Part shown: piece by piece, positions 9,628 to 18,995 of the stretch
Position numbering within the stretch: position 1 is the first letter of the stretch
Layout of the letters: each line of letters opens with the position of its first letter
Origin: Fibrobacteria bacterium
GTDB taxonomy: Bacteria; Fibrobacterota; Fibrobacteria; UBA11236
NCBI GenBank assembly: GCA_025360005.1
Contig: JANYDA010000024.1
Span: 1 to 58,592, forward strand
Direction of reading: 5' to 3'
Length of the DNA stretch: 58,592 bases
The notes under the pieces: generated by a model
Databases searched by the model: none
What the model was told of the DNA's origin: nothing
The model's input: only the letters and a program-made list of their open reading frames with translations
Made by a program: the position numbers and the translations under genes

Positions 9628-9829
9628 GCCGTCTTTTCCTTCTTGTTTGCCCAATCAAATGAGCGACCGTTGCCCAAACGATTCATGGACTTTAAAGACA
9701 TGTCTGAGTGCGAATACCTCTGCAAAGTTACATCCCGCTGGAATTTCCTCAACTCTTTTTCCCGTCAATCAACAGGTTTTATGTTTCACTATTTGTGACA
9801 ACAATTACCATTGGGCTCGATTGTTTTTG

Positions 9830-9841
9830 AAATCGCGATTT
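9830..9841. promoter_or_regulatory. Palindrome AAATCGCGATTT upstream of the secreted-protein operon
   Basis: A perfect 12-bp palindrome about 200 bases upstream of the first gene of the operon, in AT-rich non-coding DNA. It could be a regulator site. No regulator is encoded next to it, and the position is the only support. Confidence 0.25.
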
Positions 9842-10084
9842 GCAAGCGGGTAGCCTAACTTCTTGGTTCATCGGAGCTTAAGGATACGGTCGTTTGAAAA
9901 TTTTCCTTTAAAGCCTTTGCTCTACAGAAAAAGAAACCCGAACTGGAAGCCGATTTTATATCAGCAATGAAAGTCGGATTCATCAATTGATAGCCTATTC
10001 CGGTGATCATTTTTGCCTACTCTCTGCAACTCATTAATAGGTACCAATAGTAAGCAAGCTACACCGCCCCACTATATTTAGTCG

Positions 10085-10236
10085 ATGCGTTCCACTCAAG
10101 AAACTTATTCTTCTTTGCGAAATCCCGAAACACCATTTCCAGTGGTGCTTGATACCGAGTGGTGAAAGCCTATCACGACATCGAAGCCCTGCAAGTGCTT
10201 AATGAATGGGGCGGCGATATCCAACTGGCACTATGA
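10085..10236 (+). pseudogene. Possible remnant of a small gene broken by a frameshift
   Basis: A 26-codon frame starts at 10085 (MRSTQETYSSLRNPE) and ends at a TGA at 10163-10165. A second frame, one base out of phase, continues as VVKAYHDIEALQVLNEWG and stops at 10234-10236. Joined by a single frameshift they would give about 50 residues of plausible protein. No family is recognised and no ribosome site is visible, so this may be chance. Confidence 0.2.
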
Positions 10237-10418
10237 TCGGCGGGGTTGCCGGACATGATCGGCTCCAAATGGGAGCCGTGACGCTTTCACACAAGAGGCG
10301 AGATCTCCCCCGGCTAAGAATGACACCCTTCCGCAGTTGCGTTTTCCTTGACTCGCTTTGACCTGCTTTTTGAGGGACTTGCACTCTCAAGGTGTAGCCC
10401 CCATGCCGGGCGCACAAG

Positions 10419-10449
10419 AAAAAAGGCCGCATCCGGATTGGATGCAGCC
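10419..10449 (-). terminator. Rho-independent terminator of rpsA
   Basis: Read on the minus strand, a 10-bp stem (GGCTGCATCC / GGATGCGGCC, one G-U pair) with a 5-base loop is followed directly by six Ts. It lies about 85 bases downstream of the rpsA stop codon, in the right orientation. Confidence 0.9.
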
Positions 10450-10532
10450 TGGGATTGGGGAACAAAAGGTCGAAACGGCAGAGCCGGCGCGGCCGAGAAA
10501 ACCCGCGCCGCGCGGCATGCCTTATCGGTTTA

Positions 10533-12266
10533 TTACTCGCCTTCCAGCTTGGGCATCACGTCGCCCAAGGTGGCCGGCTGCGGCTTATGGGCGGCCAGGT
10601 AGGCTTTCCATTCCGCATCTTCCTTGTTCTTAAAGTAGTCCACCACGCTCAGCGTGAGCTTGCGCGAGGCGGCTTCGACTTCGATGACGGCGGCCGGAAC
10701 CTCGTCCCCGGCCTTGAAAGCCTCGGCGGGGCTGCGGATCGATTCGGTCGTCAGCTTGGAAGTGGGGATGAACCCTTCGATGCCGCCGGGCAATTCCGCA
10801 ATCACGCCGCGCTCCAGGAGGCGGGTGATCTTGGCATGGACTTCCGTCCCGACCGGGAACTTCTCGGCGAGGGTATCCCAGGGATCCTCTTCCAGATGCT
10901 TCATGGACAAGCTGATGCGGCGCTTCTCCTTGTCGATGGCCATGACGATGCATTCCACGCGGTCGCCCTTTTTCAGGACTTCCGAGGGGTGGTTGATCTT
11001 CTTGGTCCAGGACATGTCGGAAACGTGGATGAGACCGTCCACGCCTTCCTTGATTTCGATGAACGCGCCGAAAGCGGCCAGGTTGCGGATTTCGCCGGTA
11101 ACCTTGGAGCCCACGGGGATTTCATCCTCGATGTTCTGCCAGGGATCGGGAGTCGCCTGCTTGAGTCCGAGCGAGATCTTCTCGTTCTCCGCGTCCAACT
11201 TAAGCACCACCGCTTCCACTTCGTCGCCCTGGTTGAGGAGCTGCGAGGGATGCTTGATGTGCTGGGTCCAGGACATTTCGGAAATGTGGATGAGGCCTTC
11301 CACGCCCTGGTCCAGTTCCACGAACACGCCGTAATCCGTGATGGATACGACCTTGCCCTTGACCTTGGTGCCCTCGGGGTACTTGGCGGCCACGTCTTCC
11401 CAAGGATGCTTGGTCAGCTGCTTCATGCCGAGCGAGATGCGCTCTTTCTTCTCGTTGAAATCCAGCACCACCACCTTGACCCGGTCGCCCAGGGAAACCA
11501 CCTCGGAAGGATGGTTCACGCGGCCCCAGGACATGTCGGTGATATGGAGCAAACCGTCCACGCCGCCCAAGTCGATGAAGGCGCCGAAATCGGTGATGTT
11601 CTTGACCACGCCTTCGCGGATCTGGCCCTTCTCCAAAGTGTCGATGATTTCATCGCGCATCTTGGAACGCTCTTGCTCCAGGACCACGCGGCGCGAGACC
11701 ACGATGTTGCGGCGGATTTTATTGACCTTGATGACCTTGAAGTCCATCTTCTGGTTGATGAGCGCATCCAGATCGGGGACCTGGCGCAAATCGATCTGGG
11801 AACCGGGCAGGAAGGCTTCGATGCCGAACAGGTCGACCACGACGCCGCCCTTGATGCGGCGGGTGATGGTGCCGGTGACGATTTCTTCCTTCTCGAAGGC
11901 TTCGCGGATGCGTTCCCATACGCGCATGAAGTCCGCGCGCTGCTTGGAAAGGATGATTTGGCCGTCGGCGTTTTCCACCTGTTCCAGGTACACGTCGATG
12001 ACCTTGCCCACTACCAGCTCGGTGTCATCCTTGAATTCCATCTTGTTGATGATGCCTTCGGATTTGAAACGGATGTCGACGAAGACGTCCGTGTCCGAAA
12101 TGCGTACCACCGTGCCCTTAACGATGCTGCCTTCCTGATAGCCGGTGAGGGACATATCATAAAGCGCCAGGACATCCTGCTTGACTTGGCCGGGAGTCTT
12201 TGCGTCGACTTCCTCGCCGAAATCCTTCAAATCTTCTTCAGTGCCGTAAAGCATTTTCGTAGCCAT
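10533..12266 (-). CDS. rpsA: 30S ribosomal protein S1
   Basis: 577 residues, close to the 557 of Escherichia coli S1. Six S1/OB-fold repeats can be followed at about residues 45-110, 125-190, 210-280, 297-367, 384-454 and 470-540. Repeats 3-6 show the usual strings GAFIDLGGVDGLLHITDMSW, VFVELDQGVEGLIHISEMSW and similar. Repeats 1-2 are diverged, as expected for the ribosome-binding half. S1 binds mRNA on the 30S subunit and helps initiation on messages with weak Shine-Dalgarno sites. The start is supported by AAGGAG ten bases upstream. The gene lies downstream of cmk on the same strand, the common cmk-rpsA arrangement, with a 200-base gap containing hairpins, and is closed by its own terminator. 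Confidence 0.97.
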   Translation of the reverse strand: MATKMLYGTEEDLKDFGEEVDAKTPGQVKQDVLALYDMSLTGYQEGSIVKGTVVRISDTDVFVDIRFKSEGIINKMEFKDDTELVVGKVIDVYLEQVENADGQIILSKQRADFMRVWERIREAFEKEEIVTGTITRRIKGGVVVDLFGIEAFLPGSQIDLRQVPDLDALINQKMDFKVIKVNKIRRNIVVSRRVVLEQERSKMRDEIIDTLEKGQIREGVVKNITDFGAFIDLGGVDGLLHITDMSWGRVNHPSEVVSLGDRVKVVVLDFNEKKERISLGMKQLTKHPWEDVAAKYPEGTKVKGKVVSITDYGVFVELDQGVEGLIHISEMSWTQHIKHPSQLLNQGDEVEAVVLKLDAENEKISLGLKQATPDPWQNIEDEIPVGSKVTGEIRNLAAFGAFIEIKEGVDGLIHVSDMSWTKKINHPSEVLKKGDRVECIVMAIDKEKRRISLSMKHLEEDPWDTLAEKFPVGTEVHAKITRLLERGVIAELPGGIEGFIPTSKLTTESIRSPAEAFKAGDEVPAAVIEVEAASRKLTLSVVDYFKNKEDAEWKAYLAAHKPQPATLGDVMPKLEGE

Positions 12267-12348
12267 GTGATTGATTCTCCTTAAGCCTTAGCCGGGGATG
12301 GGATTGCTCCTTTCCGGGCGGTAGGCCTTGCCTGCGCAGTCGGGTTGA

Positions 12349-12365
12349 ATTCCGGACCCCGGAAT
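12349..12365 (-). promoter_or_regulatory. Inverted repeat in the rpsA leader
   Basis: ATTCCGG-ACC-CCGGAAT forms a perfect 7-bp inverted repeat about 85 bases upstream of the rpsA start. A second hairpin (TTCAGC/GCTGAA around a GAAA loop on the minus strand) lies at 12438-12453. S1 is often autoregulated through leader structure, so these are candidates; no specific family is recognised. Confidence 0.3.
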
Positions 12366-12467
12366 AGGCTGACGGCGCGGCCTTCACGATAACGCCTTGG
12401 GATTAAGACCGCGAGGGTCCGCACCGCCCAAGCCTTTTTCAGCTTTCGCTGAAGGGGCCGGAAAACC

Positions 12468-13145
12468 TTATGCCAGGTTTTTCAAGACGTGGGTGACAAT
12501 GATAGCAACTTGTCCATCGAATGTTAACCCGCTGGTATCGATCTCGATGGCATCCGCAGCGATGGAAAGGGGACTGTGTTCCCGGCCGGAATCCTTGCTG
12601 TCACGTTCGGACAGGTTGGCCAGAACCTGGGCATAGTCCCCGGGCAAGCCCATTGAATGCAACTCCATAACCCGCCTCCGGGCACGAACTTCCGGACTGG
12701 CGGACATGAAGAACTTGAAGCGCGCGTCCGGAAAGACAACGGTGGCCATGTCCCGGCCTTCCACCACGGCGGACTGCCGCATGCCGATGGCCCGTTGCAC
12801 CGGGACCAGGGAATGCCGCACCTCCGGTATGCGGGCGAAATCGGAAACGGCGGCGGTAACCCGATCGGTGCGGATCTCCCGGCTCAAATCGCGGCCATCA
12901 ACGGTAAGTTTTCCTTGGCTGTCCGCATCCCAATGCAGCGCCTCCACCATGGTTTCGATTTCCCGGATCTGACCGGGCTGCAAGCGCTTTTCCAAAGCCA
13001 GCAAGGTGACGGCACGATACATGGCGCCGGTATCCAAATGCAGGATCCCCAATTGTTTGGCCACGGTTTTGGCGGTGCTGCTTTTACCGGAACCGCTCAC
13101 GCCATCGATGGCCAGGATAAAATGGGGGCGGGAAGGGGAATCCAT
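12468..13145 (-). CDS. cmk: Cytidylate kinase
   Basis: 225 residues from the ATG at 13145; longer in-frame starts would precede the conserved N-terminus. It phosphorylates CMP and dCMP with ATP in pyrimidine nucleotide supply. The P-loop GVSGSGKSS is at residues 15-23, followed by the typical LHLDTGAMYRAVTLLAL, the CMP-binding GRDLSREIRTDRV and VVEGRDMATVVFPDA segments, and the R-rich lid (ARRRVMEL). Length matches the bacterial family. No clear Shine-Dalgarno site precedes the start. It is divergent from the exported-protein gene at 13227, with about 80 bases between them, and probably leads into rpsA. Confidence 0.96.
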   Translation of the reverse strand: MDSPSRPHFILAIDGVSGSGKSSTAKTVAKQLGILHLDTGAMYRAVTLLALEKRLQPGQIREIETMVEALHWDADSQGKLTVDGRDLSREIRTDRVTAAVSDFARIPEVRHSLVPVQRAIGMRQSAVVEGRDMATVVFPDARFKFFMSASPEVRARRRVMELHSMGLPGDYAQVLANLSERDSKDSGREHSPLSIAADAIEIDTSGLTFDGQVAIIVTHVLKNLA

Positions 13146-13181
13146 GGTCCGGTGAAAATAAGCTAGGAAATTGACCCGGCT

Positions 13182-13211
13182 GTGGCATCGATTCCCGCGA
13201 AGGGATATAAT
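13182..13211 (+). promoter_or_regulatory. Sigma-70-type promoter of the exported-protein/C25 protease operon
   Basis: GTGGCA at 13182-13187 and a perfect TATAAT at 13206-13211 are separated by 18 bases. The start codon at 13227 lies 15 bases beyond the -10 box, so the leader would be very short. Confidence 0.55.
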
Positions 13212-13226
13212 CGACAAAAACCAAAG

Positions 13227-14027
13227 ATGCAGCTTCCCTCCCTACCCCATCCAGCCTCCCTGAGCAAGCGCGCCCTGAGCCTGCGAGGGTGCGGCATTCT
13301 TGCGGCGGCCCTGGTGTCCCAAGGCTTTTATTGCTCGCAGAAAAGCGATCCCCCCAGCCTGGCCACCGTCCGCCTGGTGGACATCCACTTGAAAATGGAT
13401 GACCCCGGCCGGGGATCCCCGGGAGTGTTCCTGGCATGGGAGTACCCGGTCGGCGGAGAAGTTTCCTATTTCGAGATCTACCAATCCTCGCACAAGGATT
13501 CCCTTTTGCAGTCCGTGCGCGCCCAGGCGGGTTCGGATTCTTTCCGCACGGTATTGCCGCTTCCCGATTCATCCCGGCCTTTCACCTTGTATTATGCCGT
13601 GCGCGCGATATTGGTCCAGCCTACCGGGCAAAAAATCTACAGCGATACCTTGCCGGTGGACTCCCTCACCATCGCCCCTTCCTTGAACATCCTGCAGCCG
13701 GAAGCCGGATCCTATCAGGACTCCCGCACCCTGAACATGCAAGTGCAGACCGCCAGCGATAACGGCGTAGTGATCAGGCTGAGCTACTTCGAGAAATCCG
13801 CCGTCGCCTGGTATGCCAAGCAGGATACCTGCCTTCCCACCGACGGCTGCGGCAAACCCATCTTCGGCAACTCCGTACAACGCGACTCGCTGATATTGGA
13901 GCAACGCGAAAGCGGCGATACCGCCCAAGCCTTGTTCTGCGTGGTGGGAACGGAAAGTTTCCAAGGCCAGGCCACCGGCTTGGTGCAGTCCCTTGGCTGC
14001 ACCCGCTTTTACCGGATCGGCCCATGA
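13227..14027 (+). CDS. Exported protein of unknown function, paired with the C25 protease
   Basis: 266 residues from the ATG at 13227. A positively charged N-terminus and hydrophobic stretch (CGILAAALVSQGFYC) suggest a signal sequence. A Cys at its end could be a lipid anchor, but GFYC is not a good lipobox. Residues 45-145 contain WEYPVGGEVSYFEIYQSS and YYAVRAIL, typical of a fibronectin type III-like fold. A second beta-rich half follows, with two Cys-containing loops (DTCLPTDGCG) and a C-terminal CTRFYRIGP. The stop overlaps the start of the C25 protease gene (ATGA at 14024-14027), so the two are translationally coupled and probably work together at the cell surface. No family name is recognised. 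Confidence 0.75.
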   Translation: MQLPSLPHPASLSKRALSLRGCGILAAALVSQGFYCSQKSDPPSLATVRLVDIHLKMDDPGRGSPGVFLAWEYPVGGEVSYFEIYQSSHKDSLLQSVRAQAGSDSFRTVLPLPDSSRPFTLYYAVRAILVQPTGQKIYSDTLPVDSLTIAPSLNILQPEAGSYQDSRTLNMQVQTASDNGVVIRLSYFEKSAVAWYAKQDTCLPTDGCGKPIFGNSVQRDSLILEQRESGDTAQALFCVVGTESFQGQATGLVQSLGCTRFYRIGP

Positions 14028-17000
14028 AAACCGGATTCATCCTTACCCGCGGACGGTGTGGGAACGTACCCCGATATGGCCACTACGGCCGCTATGGCCG
14101 ATACGGGAACCTCTTCACTGCCCGGTTGGCTTGCCTGGCGATATTCGGTTTGGCCGCCGCGCCTCTGGCCCGCGCCAACGCTCCCCTTCCTTTCGATCCC
14201 GAATGGACGATTGAATCCGCCGACGCCTCCGGACTGCGCCTTACCTGGAAAACCGCATCGCCCGGAAATGCGCTGATGGGCCGTGCGCGCAGTATCGCCA
14301 TCGCGGTGCCGCCGGGCTCCACCGCCGACGCGGCGCTGGAGTCCTCACTGCCTGCGGGCGGCGCCGTCGCCGTCTCCGCGCCTTCCCGTTTCCGCGACGT
14401 CCTGATCGCGGCCGTTTCCTTCACCCCCGGCGGCAATACCACCACCGCCGTCATCCGCATCGGCTTCCATAAATCAAGCCGCACCGCGCTTTCCCGTCCC
14501 GCCTTCGCGCCCGCGGAAACCGCGCCCGCAGAACGCCATCTGCAAGGTTGGCTCGCCAACTATGCGCAGTCGCGCGGCTTCCGCAGCGCGCCGCCTGCGA
14601 CGCCGCTGGCCAAAGCGGCCGCGGATGGCCCCTCCCCCGGAGCCTCGCTGGCCAAGCAACGGCTGCTCATCAAAACCGCGAACGAGAACATCCAAGTGGT
14701 GGACTACGATGCCATGTTGCGCGCGGGCGTGCCGCTCGCAAGCATCGACCCGCGCCGGATGCGCCTATACCAGGACGGCCGGGAAATCGCCATGTACATC
14801 AACGGCGAAGGGGACGGGCATTGGAACCACGGCGACTACATCGAGTTCATCGGCAAGCGCCCGTCCGGACAGAACAGTTACAACTCACTGTACACGGCCA
14901 CGTCCGTATTCATCCTGGTCTGGGACGGCGGATCCATGGGATTGCGGGCGCCGGCCGTGCCGGTGGCTTCCCGCAGCGGCGGTTCCGTCCCCAACTTCCC
15001 CGCGGACGCCAAGGCGTCCCTGCCCTACCATGCCAGCGTCCATCTGGAAGACGACGTGGACATCCTGCGCATCGGCAGCACTTCCGCGGAGGAAATCATC
15101 GATCTGGGATCGCGCGTACAGGAAAGCGAACTCACCGATTTCTGGGTTTGGAAACGCATCGGCGCCGAGAAGGATTTGGCGGAGCTGCCTTTCGATCTCC
15201 CCTATACCCCTTCCGTGCAGGCGAAAGGCAGCGGCGGCGGCAGCGGCCCGGGCGGCAACGGCGACCTCACCGTCACCATCAACCTCAAGGGCATCACCAA
15301 TAATCCCAACGCCAATCCCGATCACCATCTGAAATTCATCCTCAATGGAACCGACATCTCGCTGGTGGGCGGAGTGAACCATGACGCCATCTGGGAAGGG
15401 CAGGAATCCTATACCTGGGTCTCACCCCCGTTGAATCCCGCCGCGCTGAAAGCGGGTAGAAACGTGTTGGTACTCCAAAAGGTGAACGACTTGAAGACCG
15501 CGGACGGAAAAGCCGTGGAAACCCAGGACGCCTACCTGAACTATATCGAACTGGAATTCCCCGCCACCTACCAAGCCGGGAACGACAAGTTGGCGTTCAA
15601 CAACCGGTTCGCGGACAGTACGGGCTTGAAGCTGTTTACGTTATCCGGTTTTTCCAGCGAGGACGTAAGCCTATGGGACAAGCAGGGGCGCAAGCTCACC
15701 AACTTCCACACCTTGCGCCGCGCGGACGGATTTGAAATCAGTTTTCTGGACACCCTCTCCGGCAAGACGGACTACCTGGCATGCACGGCCGCCAAACGCG
15801 ATGTTCCTCTCATTTCATTGGACACGCTCGATGACCTGACCGATATCCGCCAGGGCGCGGACTATATCGTCATCACCAATAAGTCCCTGCTCGGGGAAGG
15901 GTTGGATTCGCTGGTGCATTTCCGCGCCAAACAGGGATTGCGCACGCGCGTGGTGATGGCCAGCCACATTTACCAGGCTTTCGGGGACGGAAGCATGGAC
16001 CCTTCCGCCATCCGGCGTTTCGTTTCCTATGCCTATAGGAATTGGGCGCGCCCCGCGCCCGCCTACCTGGCGCTGGTCGGCGATGCCGCGCAAGGCTTTG
16101 AAAAGTTCGGCGAGCTGGCCCAGGTTCCGTTCCATCCCATCAATATCCGGGGTTGGGGCGTGGCTGCGAACGACGATTATTACGGAAAGGTGTCCGGCGA
16201 CGACGACCTATCGGACCTGTTCGTGGGGCGCATCCCCGCGAACAACAAGCAGGAACTCTCCAACGTCGTCCATAAGACCCTGCTGCTGGAAATGGCGCGC
16301 CCTCAGGGGCATTGGAGCAACAAGGCCTTGCTGATCTCCGGCTTTGAGTCCTCCTTTACCGCCGAGAATTACGTGCTCCAGGGCGTGGCCGCGGCCAATG
16401 ACCGGCAATACTCCCGCATCGATTTGTTCCCGGGTTCGCCTTATTACAAGAGCGCGGCGCAGCGAACGGATTTCTACGACCAGCTCGACTCCGGTTTCAA
16501 CCTGGTCAGCTTCGTGGGCCACGGCGGCGGCGCGGTATGGTCGGATGCCGGCGTGCTCACCTTGAAGGCCATCGATGAGGGCAGGCTGCGCGGGGAGTAC
16601 CCCATCAACCTGGTGGCTTCGGTCACCTGCCTGACGGGTTTTTTCGAAGATGCCAACGCGCGTTCGCTGGGGGAAGAGATGGTGCGGCTCAACAAGGGCG
16701 GAGCCGCGGCCTTCTACGGGGCCGCCGGTTATATCTCCAATCTGGCGGGAGAAGCCCTGTCCACGGAAATCATCAAGGCGGCCACCAGTAACGCCTACGC
16801 TACTACGGGGGAGATCGTCGCCCAGGCGGAGACCATGGTCAAGCTTCGCACCGGGGACGCCTTCCTACCCATCCTGGCGGAATTCAACCTCCTGGGGGAT
16901 CCGGCCCTGGGCCTGCGGTTTCCCGGCCAGGGGGGCCGTTTGGATCTGGTCCCGCAAGCCACGTCGGGCGGCGCCGATCTGGCCGCTCAGGGAACCGGTC

Positions 17001-18910
17001 TCGCCGTGGCGGATGGCGAGGCGGTGGCCACGGTGCTGCTGGGGGACTCCATCGAAAGCAACACCGGCGTGAAGGTGTCCGGCAACGGGTTGAGCCTGAA
17101 GCATACCTTTCCCGTGGTTCCGGTTGCGGTGCAGAACGGCAAGGTGCTTGTGCATTATTGGAATGAAAAGGATTCCCGGGTCGTGTCCGCCCCGTTCTCT
17201 TCCCTGGACTGGCTCATCGATTCGGTAACGATGGAACCGGCGATCGCGGCCCCAGGGGACTCGGTGCGCATCCGCTTCAAGCTGAACACCGCTTACCCCA
17301 ACACCGCATTCTCGGGCGGCGTGGTCTCCTTCGCGGTAGGCGGGGAAAAGGCTCCGCTTTTTCCGGGCGATAACCAGGCCGGCCTGCAATCCGATGACGG
17401 CGTCCACGTGAGTTCCGTCGCTAAAATCCCGCTCGCGATCCCGGCTACGGATCTGGCGGGGCCCCGCCTCTACCTGGCTTTCCGCATGAACGTGCAGGTG
17501 GTGGATGGCCACGGCAATCCCGTGCAACCCATCCCCAATCTCAGTTCGCGCGTTTACTCGCTGCCGCTGGTGGAAATGCCCCGCTTGGAACTCCCGCCAC
17601 GCGCCATGCACCTGCCCATCCAGGAAAAACTGGGGTTGTGGGTGCTTTTCCACAACAAAGGCCTGGGGTCCGCCCAAGGGCTGAAGGTTTCCTTGAGCCG
17701 GGACGTGGAGAACGCCTCGCCCGTGATCGATACCGCCGACTATCCGGGCAAACTTTCCGTGGGCGGCCTGGACTCCGTATTCTTCGCCCTGGAAGACAGC
17801 ATGTTGGCGGGGAAACGCCTGCGCGCCGTCCTGATCGCCGATCGGGAGGGTGACCTGGCGGCTACCGGTACCTCACAGGATACCGTATTCCGGATGGCGA
17901 CGCGGCGGATCGCCGGCGCCGGGGATACCCTGCGGTTGGATTCCTCCGGGGCTTTCCTGACCTTGGCGGGTTCCGGCGGCAAGGCGACCCGTGTCTTCGC
18001 GGAGAAAATCCTGGTGGGGAGCCTTCCTCCGCATTTGGGCCCGGCTTCGGGCGGCCTTCCCTTTACGGCATACCGCATCCAGGCCGACGCATTCGCCGCG
18101 GGCGGGCTGTGGCTGGGCCGCAGCGGGCCCGTCCTGGCCTTGCCCAAAACCTCCGCGGCGGAAAAACCCGCCTGGCATTTCCGCGATGCGGACGGACAAA
18201 CCTGGATCAAGCTGGACACGCTGCCCGGCAAGGAGCCGGCCGCCGCCGGATTCCGATCGGGCCTGTACGCCCTGCTCTTCAACAAGGACTTATCCCCCCC
18301 TCTGATCCAAATAAGCAGCCGGGGACAAGTCCTGCTGCCCGATGACTATGTTCCCTTGAATACCCCGATCGACATTGTCATCCGCGACGGAGAAGGGGTG
18401 GACCTGGCCCTGCACCCGCCCATATTGGCCAGCTCCAGCCAAACCCTGGACTCCGCCAACCACGCGCAGGAACCGGCGAGCCTATTCCCCACCTTGGCGC
18501 GCATCAATTTCCTTCCGGTCCGAAAATCCGATCGGGATTCCATCACCGTTACGGCGCGGGACATATCCGGAAACCGGTCCACGCGCACCTTGGTGTATCG
18601 GCTGGGCGATGATTTGAGAATCCGGGACCTGGGAAGTTATCCCAATCCGTTCGCGGACACGGCCACCTTCGTGTACAGCCTGACGGATTATTGCGACAAG
18701 GTGGAGCTTAAGATCTACTCGCGCTCCGGAAGGGTGGTGCGGACCTTGGCGCAAAGGAACGTGGTGGGATACCAGGAAACGGTTTGGGACGGGCTGGCGG
18801 AATCCGGCGCCAATGTGGCCAACGGATTATATTTCCTGAAAGTTACGGCGACGGCCGGAGCCAAGGAAACCTCCAGAATATTCAAGCTTTTTAAGAAACA
18901 GCGAAAATAA
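14024..18910 (+). CDS. Gingipain-like C25 family cysteine protease, PorU-like, with C-terminal sorting-type domain
   Basis: 1628 residues. The signal segment comes from residues 30-50 (LACLAIFGLAAAPLARA). Residues 200-300 (LLIKTANENIQVVDYDAM, MRLYQDGREIAMYING) resemble the N-terminal part of PorU-type proteases. The C25 catalytic domain spans about 600-970: YIVITNKSLL, YLALVGDAA, DDYYGKV, LFVGRIPA, the catalytic His833 in FVGHGGG and Cys869 in SVTCLTGFF. Several beta-sandwich stretches follow, and the last 90 residues (GSYPNPFADTATFVYSL ... GLYFLKVTA) form a FlgD-like/type IX sorting-type module. PorU is the sortase of type IX secretion, while other C25 proteins are secreted cargo; this one could be either. 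The short overlap with the exported protein upstream suggests one unit. Confidence 0.85.
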   Translation: MKTGFILTRGRCGNVPRYGHYGRYGRYGNLFTARLACLAIFGLAAAPLARANAPLPFDPEWTIESADASGLRLTWKTASPGNALMGRARSIAIAVPPGSTADAALESSLPAGGAVAVSAPSRFRDVLIAAVSFTPGGNTTTAVIRIGFHKSSRTALSRPAFAPAETAPAERHLQGWLANYAQSRGFRSAPPATPLAKAAADGPSPGASLAKQRLLIKTANENIQVVDYDAMLRAGVPLASIDPRRMRLYQDGREIAMYINGEGDGHWNHGDYIEFIGKRPSGQNSYNSLYTATSVFILVWDGGSMGLRAPAVPVASRSGGSVPNFPADAKASLPYHASVHLEDDVDILRIGSTSAEEIIDLGSRVQESELTDFWVWKRIGAEKDLAELPFDLPYTPSVQAKGSGGGSGPGGNGDLTVTINLKGITNNPNANPDHHLKFILNGTDISLVGGVNHDAIWEGQESYTWVSPPLNPAALKAGRNVLVLQKVNDLKTADGKAVETQDAYLNYIELEFPATYQAGNDKLAFNNRFADSTGLKLFTLSGFSSEDVSLWDKQGRKLTNFHTLRRADGFEISFLDTLSGKTDYLACTAAKRDVPLISLDTLDDLTDIRQGADYIVITNKSLLGEGLDSLVHFRAKQGLRTRVVMASHIYQAFGDGSMDPSAIRRFVSYAYRNWARPAPAYLALVGDAAQGFEKFGELAQVPFHPINIRGWGVAANDDYYGKVSGDDDLSDLFVGRIPANNKQELSNVVHKTLLLEMARPQGHWSNKALLISGFESSFTAENYVLQGVAAANDRQYSRIDLFPGSPYYKSAAQRTDFYDQLDSGFNLVSFVGHGGGAVWSDAGVLTLKAIDEGRLRGEYPINLVASVTCLTGFFEDANARSLGEEMVRLNKGGAAAFYGAAGYISNLAGEALSTEIIKAATSNAYATTGEIVAQAETMVKLRTGDAFLPILAEFNLLGDPALGLRFPGQGGRLDLVPQATSGGADLAAQGTGLAVADGEAVATVLLGDSIESNTGVKVSGNGLSLKHTFPVVPVAVQNGKVLVHYWNEKDSRVVSAPFSSLDWLIDSVTMEPAIAAPGDSVRIRFKLNTAYPNTAFSGGVVSFAVGGEKAPLFPGDNQAGLQSDDGVHVSSVAKIPLAIPATDLAGPRLYLAFRMNVQVVDGHGNPVQPIPNLSSRVYSLPLVEMPRLELPPRAMHLPIQEKLGLWVLFHNKGLGSAQGLKVSLSRDVENASPVIDTADYPGKLSVGGLDSVFFALEDSMLAGKRLRAVLIADREGDLAATGTSQDTVFRMATRRIAGAGDTLRLDSSGAFLTLAGSGGKATRVFAEKILVGSLPPHLGPASGGLPFTAYRIQADAFAAGGLWLGRSGPVLALPKTSAAEKPAWHFRDADGQTWIKLDTLPGKEPAAAGFRSGLYALLFNKDLSPPLIQISSRGQVLLPDDYVPLNTPIDIVIRDGEGVDLALHPPILASSSQTLDSANHAQEPASLFPTLARINFLPVRKSDRDSITVTARDISGNRSTRTLVYRLGDDLRIRDLGSYPNPFADTATFVYSLTDYCDKVELKIYSRSGRVVRTLAQRNVVGYQETVWDGLAESGANVANGLYFLKVTATAGAKETSRIFKLFKKQRK

Positions 18911-18958
18911 TTCCAGCCCTGTCATGCCCAACGCCGGCGCAAGCTGACTCAGACCATC

Positions 18959-18987
18959 CTCACAAACGGGGCGCGTTCTAGTATCTT
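18959..18987 (+). promoter_or_regulatory. Candidate promoter of rsmI, leaderless spacing
   Basis: CTCACA at 18959-18964 and TATCTT at 18982-18987 are separated by 17 bases. The ATG follows only 8 bases after the -10 box and has no Shine-Dalgarno site. Transcription would start at or next to the A of the start codon. Confidence 0.35.
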
Positions 18988-18995
18988 TCGCGTGC

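Larger units (their letters stand above)
9628..10424. other. AT-rich intergenic region without a convincing gene
   Basis: About 800 bases between the start of the secreted-protein operon and the rpsA terminator. The composition is strikingly AT-rich (21 of 60 bases are G/C at 9781-9840), in contrast to the GC-rich genes to the right. It must hold the operon promoter, but I could not pick a good -35/-10 pair on the minus strand. A perfect 12-bp palindrome AAATCGCGATTT lies at 9830-9841. Broken reading frames at about 10085-10236 may be a gene remnant. A 51-codon minus-strand frame (10010 to 9855) has no ribosome site and is not called. Confidence 0.6.

Noticed and set aside
9855-10010. A 51-residue minus-strand frame (MITGIGYQL...)
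   Set aside because: No ribosome site, AT-rich DNA where such frames arise by chance, and no recognisable family.
10256-10274. Small hairpin GGCTCC...GGAGCC as terminator
   Set aside because: Short stem without a T-run; the strong terminator of rpsA lies about 150 bases away.
10455-12284. A 609-codon plus-strand open frame antisense to rpsA
   Set aside because: It mirrors a highly conserved gene and its translation is Asp/His/Leu-rich low-complexity text, an artefact of GC-rich codon structure.
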